Source: Toxotes chatareus
Lineage: Eukaryota; Chordata; Actinopteri; Toxotidae
Length of the DNA: 64,000 bases
Direction of reading: 5' to 3'
NCBI GenBank assembly: GCA_016801885.1
Contig: CM028884.1
Span: 186,001-250,000, forward strand
Under the pieces are notes generated by a model. It was given only the letters and a program-made list of their open reading frames with translations. It was not told the DNA's origin and did no database searches. Shown here piece by piece: positions 53,690-64,000 of the stretch. Position 1 is the stretch's first letter. Every line of letters starts with the position of its first letter. Made by a program: the position numbers and the translations under genes.

Positions 53690-54830
53690 TGCCGTCTAAA
53701 TCTGGGGTACCTGTTGCAGGACAAGCTCTCCCAGATGAACGTGCCTGACTCCACCTGCAGGTGGATCACAGACTTCCTGGTCAGACAGGAGGAAGCACAT
53801 GAAGCTGGGAAAGCACATTTCTGACTCCCGGACCATCAAGACGGGTTCCCCTCAAGGCTGCATTCTTTCTCCTCTACTCTTCTCCCTGTACACCAACAGC
53901 TATGCCTCCAGTCACCAGTCAGTCAAACAGCTAAAGTTTGCAGATGACACCACCCTCATTGGTCTCATCTCCGATGGGGATGAGTCTGCATACTGGTGGG
54001 AGATTGACCATCTGATGACCTGGTGCTCCAAAAACAACCTGGAGCTAAACACGGCGAAGACAGTGGAAATGGTTGTAGACTTTAGGAAGAACCCAGCCTG
54101 CCCCAGCCTCCTGCCCCCATCATCCTGAGTGACTCCTTAGTCAACAGGATGGAGTCCTTCACCTTCCTGGGAACCCTCATCACCCAGGACCTCAAGTGGG
54201 AGCTGAACATCAGCTCCCTCACCAAAAAAGCCCACCATGGATGTAGTTCTTGGCAGCTGAAGAAGTTCAACCTGCTGAGGTCAGTGATGGTACACTTCTA
54301 CCCCTCCATCATTGAGTCCATCCTCACCTATTCCATCACATCTGGTATGCTGTGGCCACTGCCAAGGAAGGCTGCAGTGTATCATCTACTCTGCTGAGAA
54401 GGTGATTGGCTGCCAACTCTCCAGGACCTGTACACCTCCAGGACCCTGAGGCGTGCAGGTAAGATTGTAGCTGATCCCTCCCACCCTGGACACAAACTCT
54501 TTGAGACACTTCCCCTCATTTCTCCACAACAGACTGTTACATTAACATAATTCTCAGCTCTGTATGCGTTATATTAACGCTCCTATGGACATTACTGCAA
54601 TATTATATCCTTTTTCACTACATCACACACTTTATCTGTATGTACTTTGCAAAATTGCACATTATTTTTACTGATTGTCCTTCTCTTAGTACTTTCTTTC
54701 TTTTATTTAGTATGTTTCGCTGAGTGTGTTATGTTGTATTCTTCTGTTTGCACCAACAACACCATGTCAAATTCCTTGTATGTGTAACATACCTGGCAAT
54801 AAAGTGTTTTTGATTCTGATTTTCAGGGGG
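53690..54830 (+). mobile_element. L2-type LINE, 5'-truncated
   Basis: Starts within the RT (LLQDKLSQMNVPDSTCRWI, ITDFLV), has motif B and FADD, then the C-terminal region and a 3' UTR that ends CTGGCAATAAAGTG then TTTTTGATTCTGATTTTCA at about 54830. It lies directly upstream of a second, longer LINE in the same orientation. Confidence 0.85.
53799..54397 (+). pseudogene. LINE RT palm and downstream region
   Basis: 53799-54128 reads SRTIKTGSPQGCILSPLLFS (motif B) and LKFADDTTLIGLISDGDES with both catalytic Asp, then NNLELNTAKTVEMVVDFRKN. After a frame change, 54149-54397 continues FTFLGTLITQDLKWELNI and FYPSIIESILTYSITSGM. Related to, but distinct from, the LINE at 54.98-57.9 kb. Confidence 0.83.
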
Positions 54831-54991
54831 GATGCGTCACATAGCCTAGATAATCTAACTAACATTATTCAACCAACCAGGTTTAACTAGACCAAACCAG
54901 GTAGCATAGTATTGGGACATAACATCACAAAAGGCAGTTAGAGGAACTGGTGGAACAGTTAGCTCTGGCTGATCAGATACTAAAGCTCAAA

Positions 54992-55400
54992 TCAAGTCCT
55001 CCTCGCCAACGCCAGGTCACTCGTCAACAAACTGGACGAGATTCGACTGAGGATCGTCTCACGTAAGATTGACAGCTGTGTAGCGATCTTCACCGAGACC
55101 TGGCTGGATAACAACATCCCCAATGCAGCGGTGGAGCTAGCGGGGCACTCTCTGTTCCGGGCCGACAGGACTGCAGCTTCAGACAAGACCAAAGGCGGAG
55201 GTTTGGCACTGTACATTCACAACTCGTGGTGTACAGCAACGAACATAATTGGAACTTTCTGCTCCCCCGATTTGGAATATCCGGCAGTGAAGTGCAGACC
55301 GTTTAAACTGGTTAGAGAACTCACCTCTGTCATGATCGTAGCGGCCTACATACCACCGCAAGCTAATGCTAAGTTAGCACTGGAGGAGCTGTACTGCCTG
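54992..55400 (+). pseudogene. LINE APE-type endonuclease, N-terminal half
   Basis: Reads LLANARSLVNKLDEIRLRI, KIDSCVAIFTETWLDNNIP, FRADRTAASDKTKGGGLALY and VMIVAAYIPPQANAKLALEE. These are the N-terminal motifs of the APE-like nuclease that nicks target DNA for target-primed reverse transcription. A short deletion near 55393 removes some ten codons before PEAAVIVAGDFN and changes the frame. Confidence 0.85.
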
Positions 55401-56899
55401 AGGCGGCTGTGATCGTAGCTGGAGACTTTAACCATGTGGAATTAAAAGCTGTCCTCCTCAAATTCCACAAATTCATTCACTTTCCGACCAGAGACTACAA
55501 TATACTGGACCAGGTTTACTGCAACATCCCAGGAGCATACAAGGCTGCAGCAGCTCCTCATTTTGGCATGTCAGACCACATCTCTGTGGAGCTGATCCCT
55601 GCCTACAAACCTCTGATCTGCAGGACCAAACCCACCACCAGAACCATCCAGGTTTGTACTGAGGAGGCTTCTTCAGCCTTACAGGACTGTTTTCAGCAAA
55701 CAGACTGGGGTGTGTTCAAAGCAGGCGCTGATCTTGAGGAATACACGTCATCTGTGCTGTCCTGTGTTCACTTTTGCACTGATGCTGTCCTACCCACAAA
55801 GACAATCACGGTTTTTCCTAACCAGAAGCCATGGGTGGACAGCACAGTGTGGACCCTGCTAAAAGCCCGGGATGCAGTCTATAGATCAGGAGATAGGCTG
55901 GCTTACAGCAGGGCCCGGAAAGGTCTGAAAAAGGGCATCCAGGTGGCAAAACACAGGTACAAGCAGCGTATTGAGGAGCACTTCAATGACAACAACCCAC
56001 ACAACATGTGGAAAGGTATAAGGACCATCACGGATTACAAGCGCAGTGACCAACAGGTCGGACATGACCCCACTCTGCCTGACACCTTAAACCGTTTCTT
56101 CGCACGCTTTGACTCTCCAGGCTGCAGAAAGACTGTATATCTACCTCAGCCAGAGGTGCAGCATCAGCCTCTCGTCCTGCAGCTGCACCAAGTGACCTCC
56201 GCCATGAGGAGGATCAAAATCAACAAGGCTGCAGGTCCAGACAAGGTGTCAGGTCGTACCCTGAAGTCATGCGCTGACCAACTGGCAGGAGTTTTCCTGG
56301 ACATTTTCAGCCTGTCCATGCAGCTTTCCATGGTCCCTGTATGCCTAAAGTCCTCCATCATTGTGCCTGTGCCCAAGAAACCAACCATCACCTGCCTTAA
56401 CGATTACCGGCCTGTCGCTCTGACTCCAGTCATCATGAAGTGCTTCGAGAGGATCCTCCTAAAGTACATCAAGGACACCATCCCCGCTGGCCTGGACAGC
56501 CTCCAGTTTGCCTACAGGGAGAACCGTTCTACGGAGGATGCAGTCTTGTTAGCACTTCACACGGCCCTGACTCACCTGCAGCATCCTAACACCTATGTTA
56601 GGATGCTATTTGTGGACTTCAGCTCAGCCTTTAACACTGTTCCCCTGGACATGCTGGCCCTGAAGCTCCATAACCTGGGTTTATCAACACCGTTCTGCTC
56701 CTGGATCAGTGACTTCCTAACCAACAGGCCCCAGGTGGTGAGGATAGGAGAGTCTACATCTGCCCCACTGATCCTCAACACTGGCATGCCGCAAGGTTGT
56801 GCTGAGCGCCCTGCCCTCTTCACACTCTTCACACACGACTGCTCTGCCATCCACCCCACAAACATGGTTGTGAAGTTTGGGTCTCATATCCAACAATGA
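55400..56899 (+). pseudogene. LINE ORF2: endonuclease end, linker and RT
   Basis: 496 codons open from 55409. AVIVAGDFNHVELKAVL and FGMSDHISVELIPAYKP hold the Asn/Asp/His catalytic residues of the APE nuclease. The linker (PNQKPWVDSTVWTLLKARD, RIEEHFNDNNPHNMWKG) leads into RT: KINKAAGPDKVSGRTLKSC, LNDYRPVALTPVIMKCFER, LQFAYRENRSTEDAV, motif A LFVDFSSAFNTVPLD, motif B NTGMPQGCAERPALF. At KFG (56877) about 20 bases are missing, deleting the ADD of the FADD motif and shifting the frame. Confidence 0.9.
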
Positions 56900-57643
56900 T
56901 GAGACCCACTACAGAGAAGAGGTCCAGAATCTGACACAGTGGTGTAACAGGAATAACCTCATCCTGAACATCAGCAAGACCAAGGAGGTCATAGTGGACT
57001 ATAGGAGGTCCAGGAAGACTGAACACGCTCCTCTCTGCATACATGTGGAGGCGGTGGAGCGTGTGGACAGCATAAAGTTCCTGGGCATCCACATTTCCTC
57101 TGACCTCTCCTGGTCTGTGAACACTTCACACCTGGTGAAAAAGGCCCAACAACGGCTCTTCTTTCTCAGGAAGTTGAAGCAGACTGGACTGTCTCCTCAG
57201 CTGCTCACAAACTTTTACAGGGCCATGATCGAAAGCATCCTGTGTCTCAGTGTGACAGTGTGGTATGGCAGCTGCACAGCACAGGACAGGAAAGACTTAG
57301 CCCGGGTGGTGAGGACAGCACAGGGGATTGTAGGCTGTCGTCTACCAGATCTGGACTCAGTTTACACTGCCCGAGTCCAGAAAAGGGCCAGACGCATTGC
57401 GACCGATCCCACCCACCCAGGCAACTCACTGTTTGTACTGCTTCCATCAGGAAAGCGGTACAGGAACATTAAAACAAGCACAAACAGACTCAGGGACAGC
57501 TTCTTCCCCAGAGCTGTAAAAGCAATAGCCCCCCGCAGTGACCCCCCCTACAGAACCCTCACACAGGCACCCTACCCCCTCCAGCCACATACACCCACCT
57601 TCTCACACACACACACACACACACACTCACACCCAGACAGACA

Positions 57644-57677
<34 letters not shown>

Positions 57678-57815
57678 GGTGACAACCACACAGAAGACAA
57701 TCAACAATCAACACTGACAACATTCCATACACTGGACCGCACTAAGCTGCACTTTATTACTTTACTTACTTTACTTACTTTGTGTTTATATTTTCATAAG
57801 TGTTCTTTTTTTTAA
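56877..57815 (+). pseudogene. LINE ORF2: post-catalytic RT and C-terminal region
   Basis: Begins at GLISNNDETHYREEVQNL, just after the deleted FADD. It contains NNLILNISKTKEVIVDYRRS, VDSIKFLGIHISSDLSWSV, FYRAMIESILCLSVTVWYGS, GCRLPDLDSVYTARVQKRAR and HPGNSLFVLLPSGKRYRNI. The last 70 codons run through CA microsatellites (Thr/His-rich) into the 3' UTR, so the true stop may be near 57540. Confidence 0.87.
57604..57675. repeat. Two (CA)n runs in LINE 3' UTR
   Basis: CA runs at 57604-57626 and 57644-57674, separated by ACAG-rich sequence. Confidence 0.9.
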
Positions 57816-57910
57816 GTATTTGTGTTATTTATATGTGTGCCTTTAAACCGAGGTTTTTCGTTATGCTCGCATAATGACTATAAAGACTCTTGAATCTTGA
57901 ATCTTAAGCC

Positions 57911-58643
57911 TCAATACATTTGTGGCTTACTTGAAGGGATTCAATTTAATGTTAGATGTCTGGATCCCTCTTTTCAGAGCCTATTTGCCAATCCAACAAT
58001 AAAATTACTATTATAAGGAATTTCCAAGTTCTTCCCTTCTGTGCCTGACAACAGACACATCACACTTGTTTTGTATAATATAACTATTCTACACAAGGGT
58101 CTATTTTCCCCTTATGTTTATTCACTTCTCATCAGGATATATTTTTATTAGCCTTTCATGAGTTTTTAAGAATCCATGAATTCACTTCCTCCTCCAATTC
58201 CTTCAGTCCTGCTACAGATATCTTGTTTTCAGATTTAGAGTCTCATTCTGGCCACTATGATTTATTTCTTAAACATTCGAAGGCGAAGGGCACTCGTTCC
58301 ATTATCATCGCCTAGGTTCATTTAGAACAGGTACTGCCACCTCTGCTGCAACGCACAGAATTTCTTCAGCCTCTTTGCAGCAGCTTGCCTGCTGGGCTTC
58401 TCCTGCCTATTCCTCCTACATACATCCAGACTCTGCCTTAGTACTTGATTGTCATGTTAGTCATGCATATGTCAGGTAGTGTTGGGAAAATCATGTTTGC
58501 TGTTTGTGTTCTCGTCTTCTGAATGTTTATTTCAGTATCCCCCTGCATCATCACTGCTAGCTACATCCCCTGTATCATTAATGGCTATTTCCTCTGCATA
58601 ATAATAATCATAGTAATTTCTCCAGGCCTTTTAGTTTAGTTTA
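57911..58643. other. Non-coding stretch, no gene seen
   Basis: Unique-looking sequence; it ends in TTTAG tandem units that served as target for the next LTR. Confidence 0.45.
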
Positions 58644-59876
58644 TGTAGCAGGATGAGATGTTTCATCTTTCATCTCCCAGTGTGAGTTTGCGCCGTTCTG
58701 TTTGCCTCGGTCCTCGTTAGCCTATTGCCGCATGAGGGCACTCTATAAAAGGGTGCTGTGGCCATCTTGACCCTCTCTTGCTCCTGGCTCCGAAGCCCAC
58801 TTCCTGGTCGCCCGCTTCCTTCCTCCCTGACCACCCTCGCTGGTGCAGACGGCGAACTGCAGGCCCTCTACTGACGTACGTGGCTCGTGGGTTCATACCC
58901 AGTGCTGCAAATTAGCTGCAAGTTGCTGCTAGCCTCCACTGCCACTGAGTGGACATGCGCTCGCTTCTCTCTTTCTCAGAGGACTATTTGCTGGCTGCTC
59001 TGTCCAGCACGGAGCAAGAAATACTGCTGCTTTGACTGCTTTGCCTGCCTTGCCTGCTTTGCCTTGCTTTGCCTTACTGGGGTGTTTCTACTGCACTTCT
59101 CCGCTGTGGTTTATTGAATGAGCAGTTTTGTTTGGCTTGGGCCTGGACTTTTAAAAATTGAATGAATTCTTGTTGTCGCATTTAGTTAGTATGGGTTTTG
59201 GGTTATTCTTTTGATTATTTTGTTTTCTTTATAGCTTCGTTTCTATTAGATTAGGTCATTTGGTTTATTAAATATTCTGTTTAATATTCTGGGTCTGTGC
59301 TGGTTTATTTATTGTTTTATTCTTTTCTTGTTTAATTTTTGACATTCCGTTATTCAATTAGCCCTGCTATATAGTTGGATTTTGTGTCTTTTTGTCTCCT
59401 GACTGTTTATTTTTTTGCCTGTGACAACAATTTATGTTTAGTTATTGATATTCTTAGTGCTTTCATTTGTAAGTATTGGTTTATTGTTTTCTTTTGTTAG
59501 TATCTGTATATTGGTTATTTGTTTTCCTGTGTTGGGCATGACCCCACTAATTTTATTTCCTTGTCCCCTTTTTTCAGTGGCTGAGAGCTGAAGGTGGTGG
59601 CTGTCGTGGTGCCGGGTGGTGGTTTCCCCCTCCTTCCTGTGTCCTGTGCTTCCCCTGGTCCTGGGTTCCTTTCACTACGTGTGTATGGGTGTGTGTGGGT
59701 ACCTGGGTGCCTTGGAGTTGGTACAGTTGGCTATAACTATTTCCTTGGGCAAAATTCCCAAGGTGGCGTTGTCTGGCTTTGTAGGTTGCTCTTAGTTGGG
59801 TGTTGTAGTGATCTACACCATTCGCTATCTGCTACCGCCTCCCCATCATCATATCTCATCTCCCTCGCGCGCCGCA
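58644..59876 (+). mobile_element. Solo LTR, Gypsy-type family B (copy B2)
   Basis: Starts TGTAGCAGGATGAGATG and ends GCGCGCCGCA, flanked by TTTA on both sides (58640-58643, 59877-59880) within TTTAG repeats. Matches B1 closely. Differences: no 116-bp GT...AG segment (junction 58979/58980), a further 79-bp gap at about 59121, and a gap of about 240 bp near 59700 that removes the AATAAA region. It has the TATA box (58744-58751), the acceptor-like TTTTTTCAG (59577) and the hairpin (59743-59763). Confidence 0.88.
59743..59763 (+). promoter_or_regulatory. Conserved hairpin in LTR-B2
   Basis: Arms CCTTGGG and CCCAAGG around CAAAATT. One loop base differs from B1; the arms are identical. Confidence 0.55.
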
Positions 59877-59947
59877 TTTAGTTTAGTTTAGTTTGTTTTT
59901 CTTGATCAGCAGTTGCAATAACCCAAAATAATAATACAAAAATGAAA

Positions 59948-59973
59948 TATATATATATATATATATATATATA
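59948..59973. repeat. (AT)n microsatellite
   Basis: About 13 AT units. Confidence 0.9.
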
Positions 59974-61117
59974 TTCCAAAATAAATATGCAAAACCAAGT
60001 GATTCATGATCAATAAATAATAAACCTTCCTCACCAACAAGAAGAACAAAAAGAAAGAAAAAAATGATACAAACAAAAAGAACAGAAGGAAAAGAAAAAC
60101 AAAGAATACAAAAACCTTTTCCCTTACATCATGTTAAACCACTACATCTACATCTACATCTACTATATCACCTCCAATCTTCTTCCCCTTACAGCTTGTC
60201 TTATTCCTTGGCATTGCTAACATTCCTTATCCCCATGCAGTATACTAATGTTTAAGCTCTTAAATATGCTGGCCTAAGAAAAATCTCTTTTTCTCCCTCT
60301 GCCAGTTTGGTATTGCATCGGGGGGACTTTCCTTCACTTCGAAAGCATCAATAAAATAGGATCGCTTCTCATGGTGATCTACTTCCTGCCAGGGTCTAAG
60401 CACCAAAGCATCAAATGTTCTCATTCTCTTTCGTTCTTCTTGAAGTCTCCCTTGATTGAAATGAGGCTTTGCTAAAATTCAGTCAGAAAGACTATCTCCC
60501 TGTGCCTTCTAAGTCACAAGCACAGTTTCCCGCTAATTCTAAACTCCACCCCCTCATTCTTGTCTTCATCAAAACGCAACCTGACACGCTCACCAATCAA
60601 ACCCTCCAAGTTTCCCTTTTAAGAAGACGTCCCAACCTTGAGATCCATTCTTCATCACCACCACCACTGTCTGGTGGGTAGGATCACTTGCCATGGGGAT
60701 CGACTTCCTTCCGGGTCAAAGCACCAAAGTCTTTTCTACCAGATTTTGTTTAATCTTCTAAATCTGATCTGATTGAACTACTGGCTCTGTGGACATGATG
60801 TTTATGCTGCATTCCCCACACTGGGGAGGAGTGTGCACCTTAGTGACTCTGGCTAATCCTACATGGATTATAACTGCAGACAATACCCAATACCAATAGG
60901 CTACAATGCAAGTTTTTTCCTATTACCCATCATTAGTTTTTTGATTTTCCACCAAAACACCTCTAGAACAGTAGTTAAGGAATTTTGAATCTTTAAATGT
61001 GTCATACACAATCTGGACTCCACCCATTAATGTGTTAATGTGTTTTTTCTAGCTCCAGTATTGGCAGACTTTAGAGATATTTTATTCCTGTGGGACACTT
61101 TATCTGTCCCTGTCCCT
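59974..61117. other. Non-coding stretch with a short direct repeat
   Basis: No gene seen. A block of about 50 bp at 60357-60407 (AGGATCGCTTCTCATGG ... AAGCACCAAAG) recurs diverged at 60680-60730 (AGGATCACTTGCCATGG ... AAGCACCAAAG). Origin unknown. Confidence 0.45.
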
Positions 61118-61118
61118 T

Positions 61119-61151
<33 letters not shown>

Positions 61152-61163
61152 AACACAAACACA

Positions 61164-61226
<63 letters not shown>
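61118..61226. repeat. (TC)n then (CA)n microsatellite
   Basis: TC run (61118-61139) followed by a nearly continuous CA run to 61226. Open frames on both strands here (Cys-Val or Thr-His repeats) are artefacts of the run. Confidence 0.95.
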
Positions 61227-61228
<2 letters not shown>

Positions 61229-62609
61229 CTATTACCAGGCATTCTGTAAATTATCCTATAAACATCTTTCTTGAAATCTCTACAATAGATGGCCTCTATA
61301 TAACAAAATATCTGGCTTCAAAAGCAATGCGTTTCAAATGTAAAGCATAAATTATTTCTCAATTCAGTTCTTCACAAACAGGAATTCATGTAAATTGTAA
61401 TTATGCTGAATATTTAACTTCAGGCTTTCAGATTATGCAATTGTAGAGCAATTTAATTTATCGCCATGGATGCAGATGCAGTAGGAGCTTATGTTTTGAT
61501 GGGCATCACAAGCTGGCATTTTGAACCTGTTGTCACCAAGCTGCTTTAGTGCCTCTGTGTGACATCTACCTTGAAGGGAAAGGGGGGGGGGGGGTGTAAA
61601 CTGGGCTTCTTTTTCAAGGTCTTAAATCTTACATCCTTTGGCAGTGGATTTAAAAGCTCCATAACCACAGAGACATCAAGCCTGATATTCACCAGGTGGA
61701 CAAGAGCAGAGAGTCACACTTCTGAAAGAGCCAAGTCTTTCAGTTTGTACAGACAATGAGTATACCTCATCTCTGTGGAGATATTCTGATCCGGATGTAT
61801 ACGCAAGACACTGCAATTAATACTCACTTTTGGAGACACTCACTCTTTATATGTTCATTCTATAGCAATTTCCACAACAAAGCAGAGAAGCCAAGCACTT
61901 ATCAGGGACAACACAATACTCCTCAGGACAGAATGACATCCCCAACGGACAAACACTGTTCCTTTCCCCTTGTCAATTCTGAGCATGCTGCTCTGAATTA
62001 AGCTGTACAGCAGTCTGCCGTGGCGTCCAGCGTCTATATAAATGCTAATGAGTGGCGGGGCAGTGAGAGGCCACAGTGCTTTTGTCATGTTAATAATACA
62101 TTAGCCTCAGACGAAGTTGCAGGGCTAGGTATGGGGCTGCAGATGAGCACTGAGCCTTTGAAGATCTAACACATTATTATCTAAAGTGAAATCACATGAA
62201 AAGGCAATAATTCTTTCATGGGGGACAGTCCTCACAGAAAAGCTACTTACCTATTTTTTTCCTAAAGATGGAGGGAGGATGAGACAGAGTGAATAATGTG
62301 AAAGGAGGAAATGTTTGCTCCTTGTCAGGTGTGTTTGCTTCTGCTGCATTGATACAGACGTTCCTCTGTTTGTTCATGTTCACAAACATGCCCATGTACT
62401 GTAGAGTCATATGCCTGCATTTCAATTTCAATACATTTCAAATTCTTGGGGAGGGGGGAAAGCACAGTGCATGTTCCACATAATGGTAATGACAGCAAGA
62501 CTGAAAGTAATAAGAAGACAATTGTAGGATTAGTAATTAAGGACTAACAACAATGCAAACAATTGTAGAACAACTTATTGTCAGACTACTAATAGGACTA
62601 ATAACAATA
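61227..62609. other. Non-coding stretch, possibly conserved at 61440-62110
   Basis: No accepted gene and no recognised transposon. Composition at 61440-62110 is balanced and non-repetitive, as in conserved non-coding DNA, except for a G-run at 61583-61594. Confidence 0.35.
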
Positions 62610-63365
62610 ATTGACTAATACTGGGGGCAGTAGGTGGCCCACAGCCACAGATCCAGACTCTACAGCTCTGGAGGCAAAAGAACCTGCAGAGAGCGACAGG
62701 AGAAGAGAGAGACAAGAAAGAACAAAACTACAGGAAAGAGAAAAAGATTTAGTAACATGTATTAATGGGATATGAATGAGAACCGATGGAGAGAGAGACG
62801 AGGAGAGAGGAGCTTGGTGCATGATGGGAAGTCCCCCAGCGGTCTAGGCCTATAGCAGCATAACTAGGAGATGGTTCAAGGAAAACCTGAGCCAGAACTA
62901 ATTATACTCTTTATCAAAGAGGAAAGTTTTTGGCCTACTCTTACTCTTCTGCTTCCAGAACCCAAACTGGTAGATGGTTCCACAGTAGAAGAGCCTGACC
63001 TCTTTCTTAGTTCTCGTCAGTACTCATGCTGCAGCATTTTGAATGAGCTGGAGAGTCTTTAGAGACTTGTTGGGGCAGCCTGATTAGAAGGAATTGCATT
63101 ACTCCAGCCGAGAAGTAACAAAAGCATGGACTAGTTTTTCTGCATCTTTCTGACACAGGATGTGCCTGATTTTTGTAATATTATGAAGGTGTAAAAGGCA
63201 GTCCTTGAAGTTTCTTTGATCAAAAATAACTCAGAGGCTCATTACAGTGGAAGCCAGAGCAATATCATCAAAAGTTCCAACAGCATTGCATACTGTGTTT
63301 CTGAGGTACAATAACTTCAGCTTTATCTAAGTTTAATAGCAGAAAACAGTAACTAAGATACACAA
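62610..63365 (-). mobile_element. LINE fragment, TTGAA-tail family, minus strand
   Basis: Minus-strand counterpart of 7165-8045. From 63350 down it resembles the post-FADD RT region of jockey-superclade LINEs in broken frames (for example AFVTSR-like, then FFHLRNIAKI-like remnants). The C-terminal FLWNQLP-type block is around 62960 and the 3' UTR (GGGGGACTTCCCATCATGC near 62830) runs down to about 62610. It is heavily mutated and 5'-truncated. Confidence 0.65.
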
Positions 63366-64000
63366 ACTAATTCTTAGTCTGTCATGGTCTACCAGATTTA
63401 TTTTTGCCATACTGTTCCCACTAATACTTACAGTACATGTTGCTCGACACATCATAGTTGCCTTTATCCATTTATTAGCCTCCCAGTGAATTACAGTCAC
63501 AGTTTTGGCTTAGCAGGCTGTATTTTCAGCAGTGTGTGAAGATAATGTGTGTCGTTACTCCAGTGGGGCATATTCACAATGAGTAATTCACCACATACTT
63601 AATACTGTGGCTTCAGGTGTCACTCCTCCTGAGGCCAGACCCTAACTTGTTGCTAGACATGATAGCTTTCCTATTTTTTGTTGTATTAATAGTCCAGCAA
63701 CGGTTTGCTCTTTGTGGAGACTGTAGTGTCTCTGTTATAATTGAATTGAATTGTTATATGTTACCAGAGTCAAATAAATAAATAAATAAATAAATAAATA
63801 AAACAATATATGCTACTGTGTTTCATACTGTACAGTATGAGACACATAATCTGTCTCTGTGCTGTATAAGCCATCATATCAGGAGATGCTGATGAAAGAG
63901 CCCCTCACTTCCCCTTATTTGTCATAGATTGCATCTCTCTGTCTCCTGTGATTTCTTCCAGACAGAGTTTCTGGGAAAGATGAGCCACTAATCTTCACTG
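63366..64000. other. Non-coding stretch, no gene seen
   Basis: AT-rich. A short TTGAATTGAATTG word at 63741 may be another tail of the TTGAA LINE family. Confidence 0.4.
63771..63803. repeat. (AAAT)n microsatellite
   Basis: Eight AAAT units. Confidence 0.9.

Larger units (their letters stand above)
54985..57910 (+). mobile_element. L2-type LINE, nearly full ORF2
   Basis: The longest LINE of the window. APE endonuclease (from about 54992: NARSLVNKLDEIRLRI, then TETWLDN with the catalytic Glu), linker, RT, C-terminal region, 3' UTR with CA microsatellites, and a tail GACTATAAAGACTCTTGAATC then TTGAATCTT, the short tandem tail typical of L2. Frames are broken near 55400 and 56875 by small deletions. 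The sequence is otherwise little decayed, so it is probably the youngest LINE here. Confidence 0.9.

Noticed and set aside
59115..59125. The 79-bp gap in LTR-B2 relative to LTR-B1 (3521-3605) as a second intron loss
   Set aside because: The missing piece has no GT...AG borders and lies between GGTTT direct repeats, so it is an ordinary deletion.
61027..61350. ORFs in both strands over the CA microsatellite
   Set aside because: Any dinucleotide run without stops gives long frames; not genes.
62243..62431. 62-codon minus-strand frame ending at AAAATAG|GTAAGT
   Set aside because: No acceptor or recognisable domain; the frame crosses pyrimidine-rich low complexity.
1..64000. CRISPR arrays, bacterial operons, rRNA genes
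   Set aside because: No regularly spaced repeats, no bacterial gene organisation and no rRNA-like sequence; the window is eukaryotic.

Overview
The window looks like nuclear DNA of a ray-finned fish: AT-rich, intron-like, full of microsatellites, with almost every recognisable protein trace belonging to transposable elements typical of teleosts. These are L2/Rex1-type and L1-type LINEs, Ty3/Gypsy LTR elements, hAT, piggyBac and Tc1-like DNA transposons, and tRNA-derived SINEs. No complete host gene is visible. There are four short splice-site-bounded candidate exons: a phase-compatible pair on the minus strand (48411-48501 and 47189-47281), one on the plus strand (8939-9000) and a weaker one on the minus strand (397-499).

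Layout. 1-3 kb: candidate exon, old L2 fragment, unique sequence. 3-4.6 kb: solo Gypsy LTR of family B with a 4-bp target duplication. 6-8 kb: Tc1 scraps and a LINE 3' end. 9-14.6 kb: LINE and LTR fragments. 17-19.8 kb: 5'-truncated L1 on the minus strand. 22.7 kb: SINE. 23.6-25.2 kb: solo LTR of family A carrying a small hAT element. 27.4-28.8 kb: piggyBac remnant. 29.4-32.3 kb: L2/Rex1-type LINE cut by a solo LTR (5-bp duplication) and an LTR fragment. 33.6-36.9 kb: LINE tails and a hAT element with a second hAT-like element inside it. 38-40 kb: LTR-A fragment and a TTAA-flanked piggyBac-like MITE. 41.3-46.8 kb: decayed Gypsy pol with its 3' LTR, next to an inverted LTR-B piece. 47-48.5 kb: the host exon pair. 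53.5-57.9 kb: two L2-type LINEs, one about 3 kb. 58.6-59.9 kb: second solo LTR-B. 62.6-63.4 kb: minus-strand LINE.

The most interesting material is in the two related Gypsy LTR families (A begins TGTAGCCGAAGG, B begins TGTAGCAGGATG). Both have a TATA box near the 5' end and a poly(A) signal about 1.3 kb later, which implies an R region over 1 kb. Both carry matching 5' and 3' splice-site-like sequences about 730-780 bp apart inside that R region. Both end with a short inverted repeat whose arms differ between families by paired changes that keep the stem. One LTR-B copy lacks exactly a 116-bp GT...AG segment present in the other, as if a spliced leader RNA had been reverse transcribed. These are inferences from reading a few copies and need alignment and RNA evidence.

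All transposon genes here appear dead: frameshifts, stops and deletions are visible, including small deletions over the reverse-transcriptase catalytic motif in two LINE copies.
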